Source of the DNA: Pseudomonas sp. Irchel s3h17
GTDB lineage: Bacteria > Pseudomonadota > Gammaproteobacteria > Pseudomonadales > Pseudomonadaceae
DNA: 64,000 nucleotides
NCBI RefSeq assembly: GCF_900187505.1
Contig: NZ_FYDL01000017.1
Location: 16,564-80,563 of the forward strand
Direction: 5' to 3'
Part shown: piece after piece, positions 25,753 through 34,671 of the stretch
Numbering within the stretch: position 1 is the first letter of the stretch
Layout of the letters: every line of letters begins with the position of its first letter
Program-made: the position numbers and the translations under genes
The notes under the pieces: model-generated
What the model was told of the DNA's origin: nothing
What the model saw: the letters and a program-made list of their open reading frames with translations, nothing else
Databases searched by the model: none

Positions 25753-26496
25753 ATGCAAACCGAGTTTCAGGACCGTTTGGCCGTGATCACCGGCGCCAGT
25801 TCCGGGATTGGTCTGGCCCTGTGCGCTGCGCTGTTGCCGCGTGGCGTCAAGGTGCTGGCGATGTCACGTACCGTCGGTGAGTTGCCGACCTTGCAGCAGG
25901 TCTACGGCGAACGGTTGCAATGGTGTGCCGGGGACGTCACCTGCGAGGAGGACCTGCAAGGGCTGGCCCGGCGGGCGGCGGCGCTGGGCCCGGTGGATTA
26001 TCTGGTGCCTGGCGCGGGGATCGCGGAAATGGCCGACAGCCTGGACATGCCGGCCTTTCAACGCCAATGGGCGGTCAACGGTGCCGGGGCGTTGAACACT
26101 CTGGCGGCGTTGCGCGGGGAGCTGGCGAGCCCGGCTTCGGTGGTGTTTGTCGGCAGCTTCCTGACCGGTTCGACCTTTCCCGGCCTGGCTGCCTGCATAG
26201 CCAGCAAGGCCGCGCTGGCAGCACAGGCGCGCACGTTGGCGGTGGAGTTTGCCCGTTTTGATGTGCGCATCAATCTGGTCTCCCCGGGGCCGACCGCCAC
26301 CCCGATGTGGGACAACCTGGGCTTGAGCGACGATGAACTCAACGAAGTCGCCGACACCCTCGGCAAACGTCTGCTGCCTGGTCATTTCCTCGACGCATCC
26401 GCGGTGGCCAACGTGATTGTCTTTCAGCTGTCCCAAGGCGCTCGGGGTGTCTACGGGCAGGATTGGAAGGTCGATAATGGTTATACCTTGGGCTGA
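25753..26496 (+). CDS. Atypical short-chain dehydrogenase/reductase-like protein
   Basis: 247 aa from ATG 25753 (AGGAG just upstream; ATG 25750 and 25711 are alternatives). The Rossmann motif TGASSGIG is at 13-20. The catalytic tyrosine of YxxxK is replaced by cysteine (C148-IAS-K152), and the NNAG motif is PGAG (86-89); N109 and S135 are kept. So it may bind NAD(P) but lack normal dehydrogenase chemistry. An SDR-type reading frame of the same length is known from the Pseudomonas stutzeri denitrification region (recalled, not checked), suggesting a conserved but unassigned role. A weak FNR-like sequence (CTGATCGCCGTCAA) lies 81 bp upstream. Confidence 0.75.
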   Translation: MQTEFQDRLAVITGASSGIGLALCAALLPRGVKVLAMSRTVGELPTLQQVYGERLQWCAGDVTCEEDLQGLARRAAALGPVDYLVPGAGIAEMADSLDMPAFQRQWAVNGAGALNTLAALRGELASPASVVFVGSFLTGSTFPGLAACIASKAALAAQARTLAVEFARFDVRINLVSPGPTATPMWDNLGLSDDELNEVADTLGKRLLPGHFLDASAVANVIVFQLSQGARGVYGQDWKVDNGYTLG

Positions 26497-26549
26497 AGGG
26501 TGAACACACATTTGGGCTGCGAAGGCGGTCCGTGGTTTGTTGACCGAGT

Positions 26550-27302
26550 ACATATCGATTCCTGCGGTAACGGCCACTAATGGTTCCGCTCTTACAGCGG
26601 GTTACTTGGAAAAGCCTGCGCGGCCCGGCGCAAAGTAACCAAACGCTTTCGCCCCTGACGTACGGTGGCTCGCCCAGGCTCGCCATACCCTCACTCCGGT
26701 CCTGCTCCGTGGGCCCGCCGCCATCGGCCATCCATGGCCGGGGGCGGCTAACCCGGCATCCATGCCGGGTTGCCCACTGCGCAGAACCTGCGCTCGGCCT
26801 TCCGACGGGGCAGGTCAAGATCAAAGCCAAAGCAAACGCAAACGCAAAAGCAAGATCAACGGCCAGAGCCAGAGCGGCGCTGTACCTGTAGGAGCGAGCT
26901 TGCTCGCGAAAAACGTATGGAGAACACGTTCATTCAGACAGCACGCGTTATCGTTGACGTCCTTCGCGAGCAAGCTCGCTCCTACAGGGGGAACACGTAT
27001 GCTTGAAGAAACAGGCCGGCTGGCAGGCCGCCTCGCGCGGCTTTTGCGGTATGCGCCCCCTCGAGAGGCCGAGTGGAGGTTCTGCGCAGTGGGCAACCCG
27101 GCATGGATGCCGGGTTAGCCGCCCCCGGCCATGGATGGCCGATAGCGGCGGGCCCACGGAGCAGGACCGGAGCGAGGGCATGGCGAGCCTAAGCGAGCCA
27201 CCGAACGAAAGGGGCAAAAGCGCTTGGTTACTTGGCGCTTTTCCAAGTAACCCGCTGTAAGAGCGGAACCCATAGCAGCCGTTACCGCAAAAACGGATAT
27301 AC
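26550..27302. repeat. Large inverted-repeat element with a nested REP pair
   Basis: Two ~240 bp arms (about 26550-26803 and 27062-27302) are imperfect reverse complements. Each contains CGGTAACGGC, CCGCTCTTACAGCGGGTTAC, CGGTCCTGCTCCGTGGGCCC, CGGCCATCCATGGCCGGGGG and AACCCGGCATCCATGCCGGG. The centre holds an AAAGCA/AACGCA hexamer run near 26825-26855 and an inverted REP pair (26887-26986). No transposase or other credible gene lies inside. It fills the gap between the convergent SDR and nirN genes. It resembles dispersed long repeats known in fluorescent pseudomonads, but I cannot name the family. Confidence 0.8.
26887..26986. repeat. Inverted REP pair inside the larger repeat
   Basis: GTAGGAGCGAGCTTGCTCGC (from 26888) and its reverse complement (26966-26985) form a BIME of a different REP subtype (GTAGGAGC end) from the GTGGCGAG-type REPs elsewhere in this window. 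About 55 bp separates the arms. Confidence 0.85.
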
Positions 27303-27311
27303 ACCCAACCC

Positions 27312-28817
27312 CTAATGCGAAGTCCCCTCCACAAACTCGATCTTGTTCCCCACGTTATATTTGCCCGACGGCTTGTTCATCGGCAGGCGCTTGATCTCCT
27401 TGAGGGTGTTGCTGTCGTAAACAATCAGCGCGCCATCGGTGGCCCAGATGCTCAGCAGCAGGTAGCGCCCATCGCGTGTGAACTCGACGTGGGCGGCCGT
27501 CTTGCCGGGCATCGGGCGCAAGGTGTGGGCGATTTCCAGGGTCTGTTTGTCGATCAGGTGAATCGCATCGTTGTCCGGCCCGAAGAACACGTCGGTCCAG
27601 GCATACCGCGAGTTGACGTGGCTACGCATGAAGAAACCCGGCCCCAGGGTGGGGATTTCCTTGATCAGTTTCCAGGTCTTGAGGTCGATGACCGAGATCA
27701 GCCCCTGGCTGATGTTCGGCGTGGCGAACACCCATTGGCCGTTGTGTTTCCAATAGGTCCCGGACCCCAGGTGGGGCATGCCCGGCAGCGGTATGTCGGT
27801 GACCACTTTGCCGCTGTCGAGGTCGATCACTTGACCGCCTTTGGCCTTGCGCGACGTGGCCAGCAGTTGCTTGTAGTCCGGGGAAAAGGAAAAGTCGTCC
27901 AGCACATCCTCGGCCTGGATCCGTCGCGGTTCGAAGTCCGGTGTGCCGGCGCTCGACAGTTCCCAGGCTTCCTTCACGTCTTTGAGCGCGACGATGAAAC
28001 TGTCCCGTGGCGGGGCGGTGTAGACCGCGCTGACCCGTGATACGGTGCCGTCCCGGCCGATCGCGGGGATGGTTTTGACCAGCGACAGATCGCGGGCATC
28101 GAGCACCACCAGGTTGCCCGGCAGGTAGTTCCCCACCAGCACCCAGCGACCATCCTTGCTCACCGCCAGGTTGCGGGTATTGAGCCCGGCGCGGACCTCG
28201 GCGATCAGCTTCAGGTTATGCAGGTCGTACAGGCTGACCCAGCCATCGCGCGAGGCGACGTAGACGAAGCGCCCATCCGGCGAGAACTTCGGCCCGCCAT
28301 GCACCGCAAAGTGCGAAGTAAATCGCGCCAGCACTTCAAAACGATCGCCGTCGAGGATGTTGATGTGGTGATCGCCGGCTTCCACCACCACGAACAGGTT
28401 CAACGGATCGGCGCCATGCTGGGGTGTGTCGGGCAGTTTGCTGATATCGGCGAGTATCGTGTGGCTGCCGAGAATGTCGTCGTTACTCCAGGTCGGCGGG
28501 GTGGCGGGCGGTTGCTGAAGGTAGTTCGCCAGCGCGTCGATCTGCGCCGGGTTGAACACGCTGGCAAACCCGGCCATCTGGCTCGCCGGGCGACCGTTCT
28601 GGATCACGTTGCGGATTTCGTCGGGTTTGATCCGGCTCAGGCTCTCCGGCAGCAATGCCGGCCCCGTTCCGCCGAAACGGTTGGCGCCATGGCAACCCTG
28701 GCAATGCTGTTGGTAGTGGCTGACGGCCTGTTCACGCGCTGCGTCGGCGGGCGGAGTCGCTGCGCCGGCATGGGCCGCACCGACCCATAACAACGAGACA
28801 AGCACCCTGCGTTTCAT
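27312..28817 (-). CDS. nirN: NirN, dihydro-heme d1 dehydrogenase
   Basis: A periplasmic c-type cytochrome with a d1-binding beta-propeller, paralogous to NirS. It performs the last step of heme d1 synthesis (dihydro-heme d1 to heme d1). 501 aa. Signal peptide MKRRVLVSLLWVGAAHAGA; heme c motif C39-QG-C42-H43; then an eight-bladed propeller with repeats such as FVYVASRDGWVSLYDLHNLKLIAEV. Start 28817 overlaps the nirE stop by 4 bp; the longer frame in nirE is not used. Last gene of the nir operon. Confidence 0.95.
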   Translation of the reverse strand: MKRRVLVSLLWVGAAHAGAATPPADAAREQAVSHYQQHCQGCHGANRFGGTGPALLPESLSRIKPDEIRNVIQNGRPASQMAGFASVFNPAQIDALANYLQQPPATPPTWSNDDILGSHTILADISKLPDTPQHGADPLNLFVVVEAGDHHINILDGDRFEVLARFTSHFAVHGGPKFSPDGRFVYVASRDGWVSLYDLHNLKLIAEVRAGLNTRNLAVSKDGRWVLVGNYLPGNLVVLDARDLSLVKTIPAIGRDGTVSRVSAVYTAPPRDSFIVALKDVKEAWELSSAGTPDFEPRRIQAEDVLDDFSFSPDYKQLLATSRKAKGGQVIDLDSGKVVTDIPLPGMPHLGSGTYWKHNGQWVFATPNISQGLISVIDLKTWKLIKEIPTLGPGFFMRSHVNSRYAWTDVFFGPDNDAIHLIDKQTLEIAHTLRPMPGKTAAHVEFTRDGRYLLLSIWATDGALIVYDSNTLKEIKRLPMNKPSGKYNVGNKIEFVEGTSH

Positions 28818-29653
28818 ATCGCCACCTTGCCGTGGCGTTGCTGCGCCTGGGCAGGATAAAAGCGCGCCGGGTATTCCATTTTCTGTGCGGCGAACAGGTC
28901 GACCACTTTGCCAATTACCGTCAACGTCGGAATCCCGGGCGGGCAATCCAGCGCCAGGGTCGGCAGTTGGTGCAGCAAGCCACGGACGATATGCTGGTCG
29001 GGCCGCGTACCGTTGCTGATCAGCGCCGCCGGTGTGTCGGCAGACAGGCCGGCGTCTATCAAGTGCCGAGCGATAATCCCGAGGTTCGACAAGCCCATGT
29101 AGAACACCAGGGTCTGGCTGCTGTCGGCCAGGTCGTGCCAGGGCAGTTTCAACTCGCCGTCGTGTTGCAAGTGGCCGGTAATGAATCGACAGGAGTTGAC
29201 CAGGTCCCGGTGGGTCAGCGGGATCCCGGCGTAAGCGCTGCACCCGGAGGCGGCCGTAATGCCGGGGACCACCTGGCAATCAATATTGCGTTGCAGCAGA
29301 TACTCCAGCTCCTCGGCGCCGCGACCAAAAATCAACGGATCGCCACCCTTGAGCCGGACCACACGCTGTCCTTGATCGGCGAGGTCGGCGAGCAGTTGGT
29401 TGATCTGCTCCTGGGGCAGGCTGTGGCAGCCGCTCGCCTTGCCGACGTAATGCCGGGAGCAGGTGAGGGGGATCAACGTCAGGAGCTCGGGGCTGATCAG
29501 GCGATCGTAAACCACCGCGTCGGCCTGCATCAACAGGCTCCAGGCGCGCAGGGTCAGCAGGCGTGGATCGCCGGGACCAGCGCCGACCAGGGCGACTTCG
29601 CCCGGTCTGAACAGGGACTCAAGTGTTGTCGGTATAGCAATTGATGGAGGCAT
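28814..29653 (-). CDS. nirE: NirE, uroporphyrinogen-III C-methyltransferase
   Basis: Makes precorrin-2 for heme d1 from uroporphyrinogen III with two SAM. 279 aa from ATG 29653, chosen because AAGGA lies 8 bp upstream; an in-frame ATG at 29674 has no ribosome site. Motifs: VALVGAGPGDPRLLTLRA, VVRLKGGDPLIFGRG, VVPGITAASGCSAYAGIPLTHR. The CysG-type Fe-chelatase domain is absent, as usual for NirE. Confidence 0.95.
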   Translation of the reverse strand: MPPSIAIPTTLESLFRPGEVALVGAGPGDPRLLTLRAWSLLMQADAVVYDRLISPELLTLIPLTCSRHYVGKASGCHSLPQEQINQLLADLADQGQRVVRLKGGDPLIFGRGAEELEYLLQRNIDCQVVPGITAASGCSAYAGIPLTHRDLVNSCRFITGHLQHDGELKLPWHDLADSSQTLVFYMGLSNLGIIARHLIDAGLSADTPAALISNGTRPDQHIVRGLLHQLPTLALDCPPGIPTLTVIGKVVDLFAAQKMEYPARFYPAQAQQRHGKVAI

Positions 29654-29723
29654 GGGACGTCCTTGGTGCTTCATCAGGTTGACCGGCCCCAGCCTTTTTC
29701 AGGTGGTTGGCCGGACGGGCAAT

Positions 29724-30902
29724 TCAGTGTGTGATGCAAGGAATGGTCGTTATCGGTGGCACGCCGATTTCTTCATCGCTGAGGTGGCAGCCGGGGTCCT
29801 GGCCCCAGAGGTCGCCTTCGGCCCAGGCGCGGGTTCGGGTGTTGCCATTGCAGATGTCCAACCAGCGGCATTGACCACAGCGGCCACCGACTGCGCGCGG
29901 ATGCGCACGCAGCTGCTGCAGCAAGGCGTCCGGCCGGTCCAGCCAGAGTGTGCGAAATGGCGTGTGCCGCACGTTACCCACCGAGTGCTGCCACCAATAG
30001 GTGTCGGGGTGTACTTCGCCGGTGTTGTCGATGTTGGCGATGCCGCTGCCCGAAGCGTTGCCTCCCCAGGCGCGGAGCATGTGTTCCAGGCGCGGGTAAT
30101 GTTCGGGTAGATGCAGGCCTGCCCATTGCAGCAAGAGAATCGCGTCGGCATCGTTATTGCCACTGACAAAATCGCTGTCGCGGCCCTGCACGACATCTTC
30201 CCAGGCCCGTTCAAAAATCAGCGTCATCGCATCACGGCTCATCTGTTGCCGGGCGTCGAGCTTGCGGCTGCGTTTGCCGCGACCGCTGTAGTTGAGGTGC
30301 GACAGGTAAAACTTCTGCACGTCGTACTCGCGCATCAGCCCCAGTAATTGGGGAAGCTGCCCATGGTTTTCCTGGGTGAGGGTGGTGCGCAGGCCGACAC
30401 GAATGTCCTGTTCGCGACAGAGCCGGATCGCCTGCATGGAACTGGCAAAACTGCCCTTCAATTGGCGGAAGGCGTCATGGGTGGCTTCCAGGCCATCGAT
30501 GCTGATCCCGACATAATCGAAATTCGCCGCGCGGATCTGCGGGATGTTTTGCTCATTGATCAGCGTGCCGTTGGTGGACAAGGCCACAAAGAAACCCTTG
30601 GCGCGGGCGTAAGCGCTGAGCACAAACAGATCGTCGCGCAATAAGGGTTCACCGCCGGACAGAATCAGGACCTTTACGCCTGCGTCGTGCAGGTCGTCGA
30701 TCACGGTGAGTGCAGTCGGCGTATCCAGTTCATCTCGAAAGACACTGTCGGCGGAGGTGGCGTAACAGTGTTTGCAGGTCAGGTTGCAGCGCCTGAGCAG
30801 GTTCCAGATCACCACTGGCGCCCGGTGGTTGCCCGGTGGGCTGGTTCTGGGGGCGGGCGCCTGGCCGGCCAGCGCTCGCAGGTATTGGCTGATCCTCAAC
30901 AT
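29724..30902 (-). CDS. nirJ: NirJ, radical-SAM heme d1 synthesis enzyme
   Basis: Removes the propionate side chains from 12,18-didecarboxysiroheme on the way to heme d1. 392 aa. C39-x3-C43-x2-C46 (CNLTCKHC) binds the SAM cluster, and LSGGEPLLRDDL is the SAM motif. A SPASM-like C-terminal cysteine set (CGQCRWLDICNGNTR..GC) binds a second cluster. Start ATG 30902 gives the standard MLRISQYLRALAG opening. 26 bp after nirH. Confidence 0.95.
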   Translation of the reverse strand: MLRISQYLRALAGQAPAPRTSPPGNHRAPVVIWNLLRRCNLTCKHCYATSADSVFRDELDTPTALTVIDDLHDAGVKVLILSGGEPLLRDDLFVLSAYARAKGFFVALSTNGTLINEQNIPQIRAANFDYVGISIDGLEATHDAFRQLKGSFASSMQAIRLCREQDIRVGLRTTLTQENHGQLPQLLGLMREYDVQKFYLSHLNYSGRGKRSRKLDARQQMSRDAMTLIFERAWEDVVQGRDSDFVSGNNDADAILLLQWAGLHLPEHYPRLEHMLRAWGGNASGSGIANIDNTGEVHPDTYWWQHSVGNVRHTPFRTLWLDRPDALLQQLRAHPRAVGGRCGQCRWLDICNGNTRTRAWAEGDLWGQDPGCHLSDEEIGVPPITTIPCITH

Positions 30903-30928
30903 GCAACTCTCCTTGAGTCGGCGCGTGT

Positions 30929-31432
30929 TCAGCGCGAAGTGGGTGGCAGGCGCAAACCGGTTTTTTTCAGGATGCGGCTGCTTATCAGCATCTCGTCGGC
31001 GGCACAGGCATCGCCCAGCAAATAGCGCAGGTGCTCGCGGTAGCTGTCGATTTCCTCGCGACTGCGGCCATGCACCATGGCAAACAGGTTGTAGCGCCAC
31101 TCGGCCCGGCGCGGACGTCGATAGCAATGGCTGACGAAGGGTTGCGCACCGATCAGTGCGCCGAGGCGCGGCATGTCCGTGTCGAGCACATCCCAGACCG
31201 TCATGCCGTTGTAGCAATAGCCCAGGCGGTAGTGGTTGGGGACGGCGGCGATGCGCCGGATGGCACCCTCGGCCTGCAATCGCTTGAGCAAGTCCAGGGT
31301 CGATTCAATGCTCAGCCCCAGCTGATCGGCGAGCCAGGCCCAAGGGTCGTCCAGCAACGGCAGGCCGGCCTGGGTCAGCTCGATCAGGCGGTGGGCCAGA
31401 GTGTCTTCAGACCGGGAAATACAGACCGACAT
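30929..31432 (-). CDS. nirH: NirH, siroheme decarboxylase subunit
   Basis: An AsnC/Lrp-like subunit of the NirDLGH siroheme decarboxylase, producing 12,18-didecarboxysiroheme. 167 aa. It has a winged-helix-like N-terminus (LIELTQAGLPLLDDPWAWLADQLG) and the HCYRRPRRAEWRYNLFAMVHG motif with putative catalytic histidines. The start at 31432 lies 26 bp inside nirG, so translation is coupled. Confidence 0.93.
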   Translation of the reverse strand: MSVCISRSEDTLAHRLIELTQAGLPLLDDPWAWLADQLGLSIESTLDLLKRLQAEGAIRRIAAVPNHYRLGYCYNGMTVWDVLDTDMPRLGALIGAQPFVSHCYRRPRRAEWRYNLFAMVHGRSREEIDSYREHLRYLLGDACAADEMLISSRILKKTGLRLPPTSR

Positions 31433-31880
31433 GGTAGGTCTCCTCTTTAGGCAGGTTAAGCAACGGCAGGCCGGTCAGGGATTCGATGCGATGCAGGGCA
31501 TCGGCCAGGTCTTGTTCACTGGCGCAGCCGAGCACGAACCACATGTTCCAGCGGTGTTCGCGTCGATAGTTGTGCGCCACTTCAGGCAGCTCATGCAGTT
31601 GCGCGGCGACGTTTTCGAAACGTTCTTCCGGCACCGCCAGCGCCGCGAGCGTGAAGGCCCCTCCCAGTCGTTCGATGTTGAACATCGGGCCGAAGCGCGT
31701 GAGCACACCGTCCTCCAGCAGTTGGTGGAGGCGATCGAGCAATTCGGCGCTGCTGCTTTCCAGTTCGGCGGCCACTACCTGCCAGGGATCGCGTACCAGC
31801 GGCAGGCCCCGTTGCAAGCGATTGATCAGCCGACGGTCGAGGTCATCCACGGGGAGGTGCTCCTGTTGGCAAGGGTGCAA
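31407..31880 (-). CDS. nirG: NirG, siroheme decarboxylase subunit
   Basis: 157 aa, a homologue of NirD/L/H with an AsnC-like helix-turn-helix start (DLDRRLINRLQRGLPLVRDPW) and the HNYRREHRWNMWFVLG active-region motif. Works with NirD, L and H. Overlaps nirL by 38 bp and nirH by 26 bp; these tight overlaps suggest balanced synthesis of the subunits. Confidence 0.92.
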   Translation of the reverse strand: MHPCQQEHLPVDDLDRRLINRLQRGLPLVRDPWQVVAAELESSSAELLDRLHQLLEDGVLTRFGPMFNIERLGGAFTLAALAVPEERFENVAAQLHELPEVAHNYRREHRWNMWFVLGCASEQDLADALHRIESLTGLPLLNLPKEETYHVGLYFPV

Positions 31881-32358
31881 AACGCCCGCCGCATTGTTTG
31901 AAGGCGTGGGTGCTGAACAGCAGCTGGTGGGGCAGGTCGCTCAGCAGGTGTTCTTCCAGCAGCGCCTGGATTTGCGCCTCGACCCGATCACGTTGACGCC
32001 CGTGAACCATGCAGAACAGGTTGTAGCGCCATTGCGGCAAGCGTCGCGGCCGTTGATAGCAGAGGGTGATGCCGGATGCCCGGCCCAGGCGCTGGCCGAC
32101 TTCATCGATCAGCGCGTCCGGAACATCCAGCACCAGCATGGCATTGGCGGTAAAACCCAGCGCGCGATGGTTGAGTACCAGGCCGACCCGACGGAACAAC
32201 CCTTGCTCCTGCCACTGGCGCATTTGCGCGAGTACCTGGTTTTCGTCGGCGTTTATCCGTTCGGCGAGGGCCTGATAGGGGCGCGCCACCAGCGGCAAAC
32301 CGCCTTCCAGGTGTCGACGCAGGGCCAGCGCCTGCTTGGGGTTCAATTGCGCTTTCAA
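31843..32358 (-). CDS. nirL: NirL, siroheme decarboxylase subunit
   Basis: 171 aa, a member of the NirDLGH set. It carries LCYQRPRRLPQWRYNLFCMVHG and an AsnC-like N-terminus (LRRHLEGGLPLVARPYQALAERI). No ATG exists at the family start. TTG 32358, preceded by GGAGAAGG and overlapping the nirD stop (TTGA), is the likely start. The extra upstream open frame up to 32502 lies within nirD and is not credible. Confidence 0.88.
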   Translation of the reverse strand: MKAQLNPKQALALRRHLEGGLPLVARPYQALAERINADENQVLAQMRQWQEQGLFRRVGLVLNHRALGFTANAMLVLDVPDALIDEVGQRLGRASGITLCYQRPRRLPQWRYNLFCMVHGRQRDRVEAQIQALLEEHLLSDLPHQLLFSTHAFKQCGGRFAPLPTGAPPRG

Positions 32359-32813
32359 GGGCCTTCTCCCAAGGCAAAACCAAGGTCGATGCGGTAGGCG
32401 GTCAACATCGGCAGGTCCAGCGGTGTGAGACCGGTGTCGCTCTCCAGTTCTTCGAGAATGCGCTCGATGTGCTGGCGGTCGGGGCCGGTCAATACAAACC
32501 ACAGGTTGTAGTGGTGTTCTCGCGCATAGTTGTGATTGACCTCGGGGTATTGGCTGACGCGTTCGGCAACCTGATGCAGGCGTTCGACGGGTACGGCGAG
32601 GGCGGCGAGGGTGCTGGCCCCGGCGCGCCGGTGTTCGAACACCGGGCCAACGCGTGACAAGGCTCCGGCCAGTTCCAGGCGTTGCAGGCAGGCCATCACC
32701 TGCGGCTCAGTGCAACCCAGGATATGGGCCATCTCACGAAAGGGTTCCGCGCACAGCGGCATGCCGTGCTGGAAACGGTCGATCAGTTGCTGGCTGAGCA
32801 GGTCGAGGTTCAT
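32355..32813 (-). CDS. nirD: NirD, siroheme decarboxylase subunit
   Basis: 152 aa, the first gene of the four related AsnC-like siroheme decarboxylase genes in this operon. Seen: LIDRFQHGMPLCAEPFREMAHILG and HNYAREHHYNLWFVLTG. Begins 1 bp after the nirF stop and overlaps nirL by 4 bp. This nirD is unrelated to the assimilatory nitrite reductase small subunit of the same name. Confidence 0.93.
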   Translation of the reverse strand: MNLDLLSQQLIDRFQHGMPLCAEPFREMAHILGCTEPQVMACLQRLELAGALSRVGPVFEHRRAGASTLAALAVPVERLHQVAERVSQYPEVNHNYAREHHYNLWFVLTGPDRQHIERILEELESDTGLTPLDLPMLTAYRIDLGFALGEGP

Positions 32814-32814
32814 T

Positions 32815-33993
32815 TCAATAGCCCATTTTTTGCGCGCGACTGCTGAAGAAGATGCCGCTCGGCGCGGTGGCGGGCAGGGTACTCAGCTGCTTCAGGCTGT
32901 ACGGGTCCCAGACCTGAACCTGATTGCCATCGCGTAACGACAGCCACAGCTGGTCGCCGCGCGCGGTGAATTCCATGTGCAGCACTGCGGGTCCCGGTCG
33001 CAGATCGGCGACCACGGCGTGGGTTTCGGTATCGATGACCTGAACCCGATCGTTGTCCGGGTAGGCGAAATTGACCCACAGTTGCCGACCATCCGGCCGC
33101 GATGTGACGAACACGGGTTGACCGGCAACGGGGATGACTGCGGTCTGCTGCCAGGTGCGCGAATCCATCACCAGCACCTGGTGTCGGCCGACGGCGGGCA
33201 CGAAGGCCTGATGGTCGGCAACGGCCCAGCCCTCCAGGTGCGGCATCTTGTAGACGGGCAGTTTCGCCTGGCCGCGTCCGTAATCGCCGAGCACTCGCTG
33301 TACCCCGCGCTCGGGATGCCATAGGTCGAGTTGGGCCATGCCGTCTTCGCCGAACAGCCCGGCCATGTAGTAGCGACCGTCCGGTGTAATCAGCGCGTCG
33401 TAGGGTTGCTTGCCAATGTCAGTAAAGCGGCTGATCCGCGGGGACATGCCGTGGCTGAAGTCGGCGGTCCAGATTTCGCCGGTATCGAACAGGCTGAACA
33501 CAAAGCGCTGGCCGGGCGCGTCGACCAGGCCAACCACCCTGGAGCGCTGGGTGCCATCGGCCAGTGGTGTGGCCGGAATATCGGCCACTTGCTGAAGGGT
33601 TTGCGCATCGAAAACCTTGACGCCGCCAGGGACGTAGTTCGACACAGCGATCAATTTTCCGTCCTGGCTGATGGCGCCGCCGATGCTGTTGCCGCCCTGT
33701 ATTACCCGATGGTCGATGCGTTGGGTCAGCAGGTCGATCTTGCTCAGCCCTCCGTCGCGGCCGAACACATAGGCATAGCGCTGGTCGCGGGAGAACACCA
33801 CCGAGGCATGGGACAGATCGCCCAGCCCCTCGAGTCGGGCCAGTGCCGTGCGCGTGTCGTTTTCGATGATTTGCAGGCTGCCGGTGGCGCGCTCCACCAC
33901 CACGCCGAGATCGCCGGTGCCACGCAACGGCGGCTGAACACACGCGGACAACAACAGCCCGGTCGCCGCTGAGAGCAGGATTGAACGGATCAT
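32815..33993 (-). CDS. nirF: NirF, heme d1 biosynthesis lipoprotein
   Basis: A periplasmic d1-binding beta-propeller protein required for a late heme d1 step. 392 aa. The lipobox LLLSACVQPP puts the lipid cysteine near residue 18. Propeller repeats such as DGRYYMAGLFGEDGMAQLDLW show homology to the NirS d1 domain. ATG 33993 overlaps the nirC stop by 4 bp. Confidence 0.94.
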   Translation of the reverse strand: MIRSILLSAATGLLLSACVQPPLRGTGDLGVVVERATGSLQIIENDTRTALARLEGLGDLSHASVVFSRDQRYAYVFGRDGGLSKIDLLTQRIDHRVIQGGNSIGGAISQDGKLIAVSNYVPGGVKVFDAQTLQQVADIPATPLADGTQRSRVVGLVDAPGQRFVFSLFDTGEIWTADFSHGMSPRISRFTDIGKQPYDALITPDGRYYMAGLFGEDGMAQLDLWHPERGVQRVLGDYGRGQAKLPVYKMPHLEGWAVADHQAFVPAVGRHQVLVMDSRTWQQTAVIPVAGQPVFVTSRPDGRQLWVNFAYPDNDRVQVIDTETHAVVADLRPGPAVLHMEFTARGDQLWLSLRDGNQVQVWDPYSLKQLSTLPATAPSGIFFSSRAQKMGY

Positions 33994-34316
33994 GGTGCGG
34001 GATATCCCTGGAGAAGAAGGTCGACCAGCCAACGGATGTCGTCCGGGCCAAGCAATGGCGCCCAGCCGGGCATCGCGGTGCCGGGCCGGCCTTGGGTGAC
34101 GGTGGCAATCAGGCTGTCCCTGGACTTGCCCGCCAGCGCTGCGCGAGTCAGTTCGGGACCCAGCCCGCCGGTCATGTGCAGCCCATGGCAGGCGCCACAA
34201 TCCTGTGCCAGCAGGTGTTCGAGTTGGGCCTGACGCCTGGCGTCCGGCGCCGCAACCGCGGTTGCGCAAATGAGGAGGAGGGCCGCCAGGAATACAGCGT
34301 GTCGGTACACCATCAT
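33990..34316 (-). CDS. nirC: NirC, c-type cytochrome of nitrite reduction/d1 maturation
   Basis: A small periplasmic monoheme cytochrome c55x, 108 aa. Signal peptide to about residue 23; C40-GA-C43-H44 heme site; axial Met likely in GRPGTAMPGW. It can donate electrons to NirS and has been linked to the last heme d1 step with NirN. Start ATG 34316 or 34313. 16 bp after nirM. Confidence 0.93.
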   Translation of the reverse strand: MMVYRHAVFLAALLLICATAVAAPDARRQAQLEHLLAQDCGACHGLHMTGGLGPELTRAALAGKSRDSLIATVTQGRPGTAMPGWAPLLGPDDIRWLVDLLLQGYPAP

Positions 34317-34332
34317 GACGCCCTCCCATTGG

Positions 34333-34647
34333 CTATTTCAGGCTCAGGACCCAAGTCGCAAGGGTCTTCGCTTCTTCATCCGTCACCGGGTTGGCCGGCA
34401 TCGGCATCGGGCCCCAGTTACCTTGCGTGCCGTTCTTGATGTGGTTGGCCAGGGTGTCCGCGGCCCCGGCCACTCCCGCGTTCTTGGCCGCCACCTCCTT
34501 GAGCGCCGGGCCGACGAGCTTGGTGTCGATGGCATGGCAGGCGGCGCAGGGTTTGCTCTTGAACAGCTCCAGCGCGTCTTGGGCCATGGCCGGCTGCACG
34601 CACAGCGCAGCGGTCAGGGCGAACAGTGAAAGCAGAGTATTTTTCAT
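34333..34647 (-). CDS. nirM: Cytochrome c-551
   Basis: A soluble periplasmic electron donor to NirS. 104 aa with a 22-residue signal peptide, leaving the usual 82-residue mature protein. Heme site C34-AA-C37-H38; axial Met in WGPMPMPANPVTDEEA. Lies 24 bp after nirS. Confidence 0.96.
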   Translation of the reverse strand: MKNTLLSLFALTAALCVQPAMAQDALELFKSKPCAACHAIDTKLVGPALKEVAAKNAGVAGAADTLANHIKNGTQGNWGPMPMPANPVTDEEAKTLATWVLSLK

Positions 34648-34671
34648 GGTGTTTCCTTGTATTGATGGAGC

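Noticed and set aside
26825..26855. Hexamer repeat AAAGCA/AACGCA as a coding or regulatory repeat
   Set aside because: Only about five imperfect units inside the large repeat element; no further support.
32359..32502. Longer nirL starting upstream of TTG 32358
   Set aside because: The extension lies within nirD, is Arg/His-rich and is absent from NirL proteins of normal length.
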